A stretch of DNA of 63,722 nucleotides from Erythrobacter donghaensis (GTDB lineage: Bacteria; Pseudomonadota; Alphaproteobacteria; Sphingomonadales; Sphingomonadaceae): the NCBI RefSeq assembly GCF_001557325.1, contig NZ_LSJS01000047.1, forward strand, positions 1 to 63,722, in the 5' to 3' direction. The notes under the pieces were generated by a model. That model did not search any database. It was not told where the DNA came from and saw only the letters and a list, made by a program, of their open reading frames with translations. Below, one piece after another: positions 57,136 through 63,722 of the stretch; position 1 is the first letter of the stretch; each line of letters opens with the position of its first letter. Made by a program: the position numbers and the translations under genes.

Positions 57136-59367
57136 ATGGCGCAACTTCCACCCAAATCCCCGCGTCCGGCCCTGCGCCAGCCCCCGCACTGGTGGCGGCG
57201 GCTGCTGCTTGCGGGGCGCCAGGCGAATCTCTTCGCCTGGCTCGAAGGCGCTGCGGTGATCGCTCTGGGCGGCGCGATTGCCGCCACCTGGACGACCTAC
57301 GGGCGCACCGCGGCGGCCGACGACCTGCTGCCGACGATGCAGGCCTCGGTGCTGCTCATGGCGACGCTGGTGCCGGCGATGGCGCTGCTGGTGCTGATCG
57401 GCCGCCGTCTGGCGCTGCGCCGTGCGGCGGGGAGCACCGCGCGCCTGCACGTGCGCCTCGTGTTCTTCTTCTCGATGGTTGCCGCGCTGCCGACGTTGCT
57501 GGTCGCGGGCTTTGCCGCCTTCCTGTTCCAGACCGGGGTCGATTTCTGGTTCTCCGACGAATCGCGCGGGCTGATGGAGAACGCCAACGCGCTGGCGCAG
57601 AACTATTACGATGCCAACCAGCGCGACGTCGAACAGAACACCGTCACCATGGCGACCGACCTACGCGACACGCTGGCGCGGGTGCCGATTACCGATCCCG
57701 ACTTCCCTGATTTCTATGCCTACCAGGCCCAGGCCCGCGAGATTTCCGAAAGCGCGATCCTTCAGCGGATGAAGGACGGCAGCTTCCGCACCGCCGCCGC
57801 GCTCGATCTCTCCGAGGGCAACAGCCCGCTCGCCTTCAGCCGCGCCGCGCTCCCACGGCTCGACCGCGGCGAGCTTGCCGTGGTGGTCGGCAGCCCCGAG
57901 CGGATCGAGGCGCTGGTGCCGATCGACGCGCAGACCGGGGTCTATCTCTACAACGCGCGGACCACCGAGGAGACGATGTTCAACTCGTGGTCGCGCGCGC
58001 AGTCGATCGTCACCGCCTATGACCGGCTGACGGGGAGCGCGCGCGCGCTCCAGCTGCGTTTCAACATCGCGCTGGTCGCGGTGAGCCTCTTGCTGGTGGG
58101 CCTCGCGATCTGGTTCGGCTTGCGCTTTGCCGACCGTCAGGTCGAGCCGCTCACCGACCTCGTGGGCGCGGCGCGCAAGGTGGGGCAGGGCAACTTCGCG
58201 CTCCGGCTCGAGGGGCGCACCGGGGCGGACGAGATCGGGCTCCTGAACCGCGCCTTCAACCGCATGACCGCGCAGCTCGAGAAGCAGACCCAGGCGCTGG
58301 TCAGCGCCAATCGCCAGATCGACGACCGCCGCGCCTTCACCGAGGCCGTGCTCGAATCGGTGACCGCTGGGGTGGTCTCGGTCGATGGCGAGGCGCGGGT
58401 GACGTTGATGAATTCCTCGGCGCAGGCGCTGCTGGCGCATGACGGGCTGCCCGCCGACCTGATCGGCCAGTCGCTGGAGACCCTCGCCCCCGAACTCGCC
58501 CGCATCCTCGCCGAGGGCAAGGAGCGCGCGATCGTCACCCACGCCAAGCGCACCGACCTCCTGACGCTCGCGGTCAAGGTTGCGCCCGGGACCGGCGAGG
58601 GCCACGTGATCACCTTCGAGGACATCACCCGCCAGCTGCTCGACCAGCGCCAGGCCGCCTGGTCCGACGTCGCCCGCCGCATCGCGCACGAGATCAAGAA
58701 CCCGCTCACCCCGATCCAGCTCGCCACCGAACGCCTCAAGCGCCGCTACCGCACCCAGGTCGCCGACGCGGACCGCGACCTGTTCGACGACCTCACCAGC
58801 ACCATCGTCCGCCAGGTCGGCGATCTTCGCACCATGGTCGACGAGTTCTCCTCCTTCGCGCGGCTGCCCAAGCCGGTGTTCCGCGACGAGGATGCGCTCG
58901 ATCTGGTGCGCCAGGCGGTGTTCCTGCAGGAAGTCGCGCACTCGGGCATCGCCTTCAGCGTCTCCTCCGCGGAATTGATCGACCGCGAGATCCGCTGCGA
59001 CCGCCACCAGTTCGGCCAGGCGATGACCAACGTGCTCAAGAACGCGGTCGAGGCGGTCGAGGCGCGCGCGGCAGAGGCCAAGGGCGCCTATGCCGGCGAG
59101 ATCGCCGTCACCATGAAGGATGCCGGCGAGGCAATCGTCGTCATCATCGAGGACAACGGCATCGGCCTTCCCGCCAATCCCGAACGCCTCACTCAGCCCT
59201 ATGTCACCACCCGCGAGAAGGGCACCGGCCTCGGCCTCGCGATCGTCAACAAGATCGTCGACGAGCATGGCGGCGACATGAGCTTCGCCAGCAGCCCCAG
59301 CGGCGGCACCCGCGTATCCCTGAGCTTCGCGCGCAATCCCAATCCAATTGAAGGCGGGAGCGCATGA
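57136..59367 (+). CDS. ntrY: Membrane histidine kinase NtrY
   Basis: 743 residues. Helices near 37-60, 75-98 and 115-140 precede a long periplasmic sensor, a fourth helix near 320 (FNIALVAVSLLLVGLAIWFG), a HAMP domain, a PAS domain (FTEAVLESVTAGVVSVDGEA), H-box RRIAHEIKNPLTPIQLATER, N-box TNVLKNAVEAVEA, G1 IEDNGIGLPA and G2 TGLGLAIVNKIV. All kinase motifs are intact. NtrYX links nitrogen, redox and envelope signals in Alphaproteobacteria. The start is ATG 57136 (MAQLPPKSPRPA), 94 bases after ntrC; the gap holds no clear terminator. Confidence 0.94.
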   Translation: MAQLPPKSPRPALRQPPHWWRRLLLAGRQANLFAWLEGAAVIALGGAIAATWTTYGRTAAADDLLPTMQASVLLMATLVPAMALLVLIGRRLALRRAAGSTARLHVRLVFFFSMVAALPTLLVAGFAAFLFQTGVDFWFSDESRGLMENANALAQNYYDANQRDVEQNTVTMATDLRDTLARVPITDPDFPDFYAYQAQAREISESAILQRMKDGSFRTAAALDLSEGNSPLAFSRAALPRLDRGELAVVVGSPERIEALVPIDAQTGVYLYNARTTEETMFNSWSRAQSIVTAYDRLTGSARALQLRFNIALVAVSLLLVGLAIWFGLRFADRQVEPLTDLVGAARKVGQGNFALRLEGRTGADEIGLLNRAFNRMTAQLEKQTQALVSANRQIDDRRAFTEAVLESVTAGVVSVDGEARVTLMNSSAQALLAHDGLPADLIGQSLETLAPELARILAEGKERAIVTHAKRTDLLTLAVKVAPGTGEGHVITFEDITRQLLDQRQAAWSDVARRIAHEIKNPLTPIQLATERLKRRYRTQVADADRDLFDDLTSTIVRQVGDLRTMVDEFSSFARLPKPVFRDEDALDLVRQAVFLQEVAHSGIAFSVSSAELIDREIRCDRHQFGQAMTNVLKNAVEAVEARAAEAKGAYAGEIAVTMKDAGEAIVVIIEDNGIGLPANPERLTQPYVTTREKGTGLGLAIVNKIVDEHGGDMSFASSPSGGTRVSLSFARNPNPIEGGSA

Positions 59368-59413
59368 TCCCGCTTTCGCTCTCCCCGAACCCACCCGCAG
59401 AAGGAGCCGCCCG

Positions 59414-60796
59414 ATGGCGCTCGAAATCCTGATCGTCGACGATGAACGCGATATCCGCGAGCTGGTGGCCGGCGTCCTCGGTGACGAGGGCTATGCCTGC
59501 CGCACCGCCGCCGACAGCACCGAGGCTCTCGCGCTGATCGACGAACGCCGCCCCTCGCTGGTGCTGCTCGACGTGTGGCTTCACGGCAGCGCGATGGACG
59601 GGCTCGAGCTGCTCGATGCGATCAAGGCGCGCGAGCCGAACCTGCCGGTCATCATCTTCTCGGGCCACGGCAATATCGACACCGCGGTCGCCGCGGTCGG
59701 CCGCGGGGCAATGGACTTCATCGAAAAGCCCTTCGAGGCCGAGCGGCTGCTGCTCCTCGTCGAGCGCGCGACCGAGACCGACCGCCTGCGCCGCGAGAAC
59801 TCGCGTCTGCGCGAAGGGAGCTGGGGCAGCGCCGAATTCACCGGCAATTCGCCCGCCATCAACGCCGTGCGCGCGACCTTGAAGCGCGTCGCCAGCACCG
59901 GCAGCCGGGTGCTGATCTCGGGCCCGGCGGGGGCGGGCAAGGAGGTCGCCGCGCGCCTGCTCCACGCGTGGAGCACGCGCGCCAACGGCGCCTTCGTGCT
60001 GGTGAACTCCGCCCGCATCACGCCCGAGCGCTTCGAGCAGGAGCTGTTCGGCGAGGAAGTGAACGGCAAGCAGGTGCGCCCCGGCCTGCTCGAACTCGCC
60101 GATGGCGGCACGCTCTATCTCGACGAGATCGCCGACATGCCGCTCTCCACCCAGGCGCGCATCCTCAGGGTGCTGACCGACCAGAGCTTCGTGCGCGTCG
60201 GCGGCACCCGGCAGATCGGAGTGGACGTGCGGGTCGTATCCTCGACCACCCGCGACCTCACCGTCGAGATGGCCGAGAAGCGTTTTCGCGAAGACCTGTT
60301 CTACCGGCTCAACGTGGTGCCGGTGACGATCCCCTCGCTCGCCCAGCGCCGCGAGGACATCCCCGCGCTCGCCGAGCATTTCTTCACCCGCTATTCGAAC
60401 GATCAGGGCCTTGCCCCGCCGGAGATTTCAGCCGAGGCGATGGCCGCGCTCCAGGCCTATGACTGGCCGGGCAATGTCCGCCAGCTGCGCAACGTGGTCG
60501 AACGCACCATCATCATGACCCCGCGCGAACGGCTCGGCACGGTCGAGCCCGACATGCTGCCGCCCGAGATCATCGGCGGCCAGATCGGGATGGCGAGCGA
60601 CAGCCTGACCGCGATCATGGGCGTTCCCTTGCGCGAGGCGCGGGTGAGCTTCGAGCGCGAATATCTCTCGATCCAGATCCGGCGCTTCTCGGGCAACATC
60701 TCCAAGACCGCGAGCTTCATCGGCATGGAACGCTCGGCGCTGCACCGCAAGCTGAAGCTGCTCGGCATGGCCGACCGGCGCGACGAGGAGGATTGA
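59414..60796 (+). CDS. ntrX: Response regulator NtrX, lacking GAFTGA
   Basis: 460 residues. Receiver: ILIVDDERDIRELV with acceptor Asp in SLVLLDVWLHGS. The AAA+ domain has a changed Walker A, SGPAGAGKEVAAR, and Walker B GTLYLDEIADMP, with FREDLFYRLNVVPV and WPGNVRQLRNVVERTI. The expected GAFTGA loop after ELFG is missing; the sequence reads ELFGEEVNGKQVRPGLLE. Sigma-54 contact is therefore unlikely, as is known for NtrX of several Alphaproteobacteria. A Fis-type HTH (GNISKTASFIGMERSALHRKL) ends it. GGAG lies upstream of ATG 59414. Confidence 0.93.
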   Translation: MALEILIVDDERDIRELVAGVLGDEGYACRTAADSTEALALIDERRPSLVLLDVWLHGSAMDGLELLDAIKAREPNLPVIIFSGHGNIDTAVAAVGRGAMDFIEKPFEAERLLLLVERATETDRLRRENSRLREGSWGSAEFTGNSPAINAVRATLKRVASTGSRVLISGPAGAGKEVAARLLHAWSTRANGAFVLVNSARITPERFEQELFGEEVNGKQVRPGLLELADGGTLYLDEIADMPLSTQARILRVLTDQSFVRVGGTRQIGVDVRVVSSTTRDLTVEMAEKRFREDLFYRLNVVPVTIPSLAQRREDIPALAEHFFTRYSNDQGLAPPEISAEAMAALQAYDWPGNVRQLRNVVERTIIMTPRERLGTVEPDMLPPEIIGGQIGMASDSLTAIMGVPLREARVSFEREYLSIQIRRFSGNISKTASFIGMERSALHRKLKLLGMADRRDEED

Positions 60797-60851
60797 GCGG
60801 CAGGCGCGCGCATGGAGGCGACAGGATAGCAATTCGCGGCAAAAACAAGCC

Positions 60852-60880
60852 TTGTCGCGCAAGCGTGCAAGCGCCATTAT
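60852..60880 (+). promoter_or_regulatory. Candidate promoter for hfq
   Basis: TTGTCG, 17 bases, CATTAT, about 100 bases upstream of the hfq start in the 183-base gap after ntrX. Both hexamers deviate from consensus by one or two bases at most key positions. Suggests hfq-hflX can be expressed independently of ntrYX. Confidence 0.45.
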
Positions 60881-60979
60881 GTGTCGCATCACGGTCGCCA
60901 TCCCCCGCTCTTTTTGTGCGGCGACCGGAACCCTGCGGACCGGCGTACAAGCCGGCCGCCAAGAACAGGAGCCACGACC

Positions 60980-61564
60980 ATGTCCAGCGGGCGAACGCTC
61001 TCTCCCCGTCCGATCTCCCGGCCTGCCGCGCCTGCCGAAAGCGATGGCAAGAGCAGCGGCACCCCGGCCCGGCTCGGCGGCAACCTTCAGGACGCCTTCC
61101 TAAACCTGCTGCGCAAGAACAAGATCCCGGTCACCATGTTCCTGGTGAAGGGCGTCAAGCTGCAGGGCATCGTCACCTGGTTCGACAATTTCTCGATCCT
61201 GCTGCGCCGCGACGGCCAGTCGCAGCTGGTCTACAAGCACGCGATCAGCACGATCATGCCGGGCACCTCGCTCGATCCGGCGCAGTTCGGCAGTCAGCCC
61301 GGCGGCAAGAAGCAGAAGCAGCTGCAGGACATCTTCCTCAGCCGCGTTGCCGAGGCCGAAGTTCAGGTCACGATGTTCCTTGTGAACGGTGTGATGCTGC
61401 AGGGGCGAATTGCCGCCTATGACCTGTTCTGTATGCTGCTCGAGCGCGACGGCGCGGTGCAGCTTGCCTACAAGCACGCCGTCTCCACCATCCAGCCCGC
61501 CAGTCCGGTCGACCTCAGCGTCGATGATGACGACGGCGATGACGACGACGGGATAGACGACTGA
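60980..61564 (+). CDS. hfq: Hfq RNA chaperone with two tandem Sm domains
   Basis: 194 residues; ordinary Hfq is about 80-100. The first Sm domain spans about 32-95: [20 protein letters not shown] then [18 protein letters not shown] and YKHAIST. The second, about 115-175, repeats it in diverged form: [38 protein letters not shown] and YKHAVST. Proximal-face YKHAIST is kept in both (canonical YKHAIS), but NKIPV has become AEVQV in copy two. The tail is highly acidic ([13 protein letters not shown]). Double Hfq is known in some Sphingomonadales. AGGAG precedes ATG 60980; hflX follows 26 bases later. Confidence 0.95.
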   Translation: MSSGRTLSPRPISRPAAPAESDGKSSGTPARLGGNLQDAFLNLLRKNKIPVTMFLVKGVKLQGIVTWFDNFSILLRRDGQSQLVYKHAISTIMPGTSLDPAQFGSQPGGKKQKQLQDIFLSRVAEAEVQVTMFLVNGVMLQGRIAAYDLFCMLLERDGAVQLAYKHAVSTIQPASPVDLSVDDDDGDDDDGIDD

Positions 61565-61590
61565 GTTTCGACAGCGAGTTTCAGGACGAG

Positions 61591-62880
61591 GTGACCCGCG
61601 GCGCGCGGGCCCTCGTGCTGTGCCCCGACATCCGCGCGCTGCGCTACGATCTCGATCCGGCCGAGCGCCTGGCCGAGGCCGAGGGGCTGGCGCTCGCGAT
61701 CGGCGTGGTGATCGCCCACTCAGCGGTGCTCCCGGTGCGCCAGATGCAGCCCAACACGCTGTTCGGCTCGGGGCAGGTCGAGAACATCGGCATCTGGTGC
61801 GAGCAGCATGAGGCCGAGCTGGTGATCGTCGACGGCGCGCTCACCCCGATCCAGCAGCGCAACCTCGAGGATCGGCTGAAGCGCAAGGTGATCGACCGTA
61901 CGGGGCTGATCTTGGAAATTTTCGGCGAGCGCGCCGCGACGGCCGAGGGCCGCCTGCAGGTCGAGCTGGCGCATCTCGATTACCAGCAGAGCCGTCTGGT
62001 GCGCAGCTGGACTCACCTCGAACGCCAGCGCGGCGGCTTCGGCTTTCTCGGCGGCCCGGGCGAGACTCAGATCGAGGCCGACCGCCGGATGATCCGCCAG
62101 CGCATGGGCCGCCTGCGCCGCGAGCTCGAACAGGTGAGGAAGACCCGTGCCCTCCACCGCGACCGGCGGGGAAGGGCCCCCTGGCCGGTGGTTGCGCTGG
62201 TGGGCTACACCAATGCGGGCAAGTCCACGCTGTTCAACCGGTTGACCGGCGCCGAGGTGATGGCCGAGGATCTGCTGTTCGCGACGCTCGATCCGACGAT
62301 GCGCGCGATCGGCCTGCCGGGGGTGGAAAAGGCGATCCTGTCCGACACCGTGGGCTTCATCTCCGACTTGCCGACGCAATTGGTCGCCGCCTTCCGGGCG
62401 ACGCTGGAAGAAGTGACCGCGGCCGACGTGATCTGCCACGTGCGCGACATGGCCAACCCCTCGCACGCCGCGCAGAAGAAGCAGGTGCTCGAGGTGCTGG
62501 CCGATCTCGATGTGGTCGACGCCGAGACCGGATCGAGCAGCATCCCGATCCTCGAAGTGTGGAACAAGTGCGACCTGCTGGACGCTGAATCGCTTGGCGA
62601 ATTGCGCGAGGCGGCCGAAGGGCAGGGGGCGGTGATCCTCTCCGCTGCAACCGGGCAGGGGGTGGGCGAGCTCGAGGCCGAACTGGCGCGGCTGCTGACG
62701 GGCGGCGCGCGCGAGGTGAGCTTCCTTCTGCCGGTGAGCGATGGCCGCCGCATCGCCTGGCTCCACGCGCATGGCGACGTGCTCGCCGATGATGATGGCG
62801 GAGAGGGCGAGGCGGGCCCGATGCGGCGGCTGACCGTGCGGCTCAACCCCAAGGGATTGGGCCAGTTCTCAAGCCTTTGA
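61591..62880 (+). CDS. hflX: Ribosome-associated GTPase HflX
   Basis: Splits stalled or stressed ribosomes. The N-terminal domain has NTLFGSGQVENIG and the long coiled linker with RGGFGFLGGPGETQIEADRR; the G domain has ALVGYTNAGKSTLFNRLT (G1), FATLDPT (G2), SDTVGFISDLP (G3) and VWNKCDLL (G4). 429 residues. The start is GTG 61591 with AGGA upstream. The frame stays open a few codons farther (CTG 61561, SFDSEFQDE), and homologues may begin there, so the start is uncertain. Follows hfq as in most Proteobacteria; 3' end overlaps mazG by 12 bases. Confidence 0.95.
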   Translation: MTRGARALVLCPDIRALRYDLDPAERLAEAEGLALAIGVVIAHSAVLPVRQMQPNTLFGSGQVENIGIWCEQHEAELVIVDGALTPIQQRNLEDRLKRKVIDRTGLILEIFGERAATAEGRLQVELAHLDYQQSRLVRSWTHLERQRGGFGFLGGPGETQIEADRRMIRQRMGRLRRELEQVRKTRALHRDRRGRAPWPVVALVGYTNAGKSTLFNRLTGAEVMAEDLLFATLDPTMRAIGLPGVEKAILSDTVGFISDLPTQLVAAFRATLEEVTAADVICHVRDMANPSHAAQKKQVLEVLADLDVVDAETGSSSIPILEVWNKCDLLDAESLGELREAAEGQGAVILSAATGQGVGELEAELARLLTGGAREVSFLLPVSDGRRIAWLHAHGDVLADDDGGEGEAGPMRRLTVRLNPKGLGQFSSL

Positions 62881-63660
62881 GGCGGCCTTCTCAGCCTGTT
62901 TCACCTTTTGCCAATAGGCCTCCTGCGCCTCGAGCGAGAGCTGCGGGAAATCCTCTCCGTCGGCGGTCGCAAGGCGTTCCATCGCCCGGAACCGCCGTTC
63001 GAACTTGGCGTTGGCGGCGCGCAGGGCCTCTTCGGCATCGACTCCGTAGCGGCGCACGATGTTGACCGCCACGAACAGCACGTCGCCGGCCTCCATCAGC
63101 CGGTCCGCATCATCCGCTTCCTCGAGTTCCTGCAATTCTTCCAGCAACTTGTCGCGCGGACCTTTGACATCGTGCCACTCGAAACCGACCCGGGCTGCGC
63201 GCTTCTGCAGCTTTTCCGAACGCAGCAGCGCCGGGAGCGCGCGGGCGACGCCGTCCATTGCGCTTTGGGCACCGGCGCGGGCGCGTTCGCCCGCCTTGAG
63301 GTCTTCCCAGCGGGCATTGTCCATCGTGCCGGTCTCGTCGCCGAAGATGTGCGGGTGACGCGCTTCCATCTTGTCGGCGATGGTTGCGGCGACATCGTCG
63401 AAGCCGAACAGTCCGGCTTCCTCGGCCATGCGGGCATGGAACACGACCTGGAGCAAGAGGTCGCCGAGCTCGACCTTGAGCTCGGCCATGTCACCGCGCT
63501 CGATCGCGTCGGCAACCTCGTAGGCTTCCTCGATCGTGTAAGGCGCGATGGTGGCGAAGTTCTGGGCGAGATCCCATTCGCATCCGTGCTGCGGATCGCG
63601 CAGACGCGCCATGATCGCGCGCAATCGTTCGATAGGGGGCTGATGGGGGGCTTGGTTCAT
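62869..63660 (-). CDS. mazG: Nucleoside triphosphate pyrophosphohydrolase MazG
   Basis: Hydrolyses non-canonical and canonical NTPs to NMP and pyrophosphate, and may dampen ppGpp signalling. The metal-binding acids sit in the repeated MazG motif: PYTIEEAYEVADAIERGD with ELKVELGDLLLQVVFHARM in the N-terminal unit, and KLLEELQELEEADDADRLMEAGDVLFV in the C-terminal unit. 263 residues. It is convergent with hflX. The 62 bases beyond its start at the window edge hold no recognisable element. Confidence 0.95.
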   Translation of the reverse strand: MNQAPHQPPIERLRAIMARLRDPQHGCEWDLAQNFATIAPYTIEEAYEVADAIERGDMAELKVELGDLLLQVVFHARMAEEAGLFGFDDVAATIADKMEARHPHIFGDETGTMDNARWEDLKAGERARAGAQSAMDGVARALPALLRSEKLQKRAARVGFEWHDVKGPRDKLLEELQELEEADDADRLMEAGDVLFVAVNIVRRYGVDAEEALRAANAKFERRFRAMERLATADGEDFPQLSLEAQEAYWQKVKQAEKAASKA

Positions 63661-63722
63661 CCCGGTCCTTGTCTCTGCAATTTAGACAAGACACTATTTC
63701 CGCTAGATAGAGATGTCACTGC

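Overview
The window is high-GC, densely packed chromosomal DNA of an alphaproteobacterium, most likely Sphingomonadales and probably the Erythrobacter/Porphyrobacter group. I infer this from the gene order (trpE-trpG-trpD-trpC-moaC-moeA-lexA; a lipoyl-domain E1 beta; an ispDF fusion; ntrBC-ntrYX-hfq-hflX-mazG), a GAAC-N7-GAAC SOS box in front of lexA, a two-Sm-domain Hfq, and protein sequences typical of that order. No transposase, integrase, phage gene, CRISPR array or clear genomic island is visible. This is core chromosome with short accessory stretches.

Layout. 1-3.3 kb: end of birA, then coaX, an RNase J and a DUF1467 membrane protein. 3.3-10 kb: a poorly characterised block with a large two-TM coiled-coil protein (TipN-like in architecture) diverging from four genes: an HPt-like protein without its histidine, a nucleotidyltransferase-like membrane protein, a DUF2336-like helical protein and a histidine-kinase-like protein without its acceptor histidine. 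10-15.8 kb: gltA, gltX, comEC, lexA. 16-24.7 kb: a long minus-strand run ppiD-trpE-lipoprotein-trpG-trpD-trpC-(small ORF)-moaC-moeA-lexA, largely coupled by 4-base stop/start overlaps. 24.9-28 kb: tpiA, secG, pyrG. 28-31 kb: a possible structured RNA with its own promoter and terminator, hsp20, grxC, a nitrilase-family hydrolase, DUF1178, tRNA-Arg(CCT) and two clusters of palindromic repeats. 31-34.6 kb: MFS transporter, haloalkane dehalogenase, acyl-CoA dehydrogenase. 34.7-37.6 kb: an FtsB-like gene, pdhA, pdhB. 37.7-40.9 kb: three coupled TadE/TadG-type pilus genes. 41-48.9 kb: phytoene-synthase-like protein, EF-hand protein, trmFO, lysoplasmalogenase-like protein, gyrA and a TPR protein. 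49-53.4 kb: NYN-domain protein, lipA, ratA-like, cinA-like, a small secreted protein and ispDF. 53.5-63.7 kb: dusB, ntrB, ntrC, ntrY, ntrX, tandem hfq, hflX and mazG, the classic alphaproteobacterial nitrogen/RNA-regulation block.

The most noteworthy points are the 5.9-10 kb block, where two phosphorelay proteins have lost their phosphorylatable histidines while other signature residues remain; the TipN-like coiled-coil protein beside it; the rod-like RNA candidate at 28.18-28.42 kb; the palindrome clusters flanking tRNA-Arg; the lipoprotein embedded in the trp operon; the ComEC whose C-terminal domain shows no metal-binding motif; the NtrX without the sigma-54 contact loop; and the double Hfq. 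Functions are assigned from recognised motifs and family knowledge. No database search was run.
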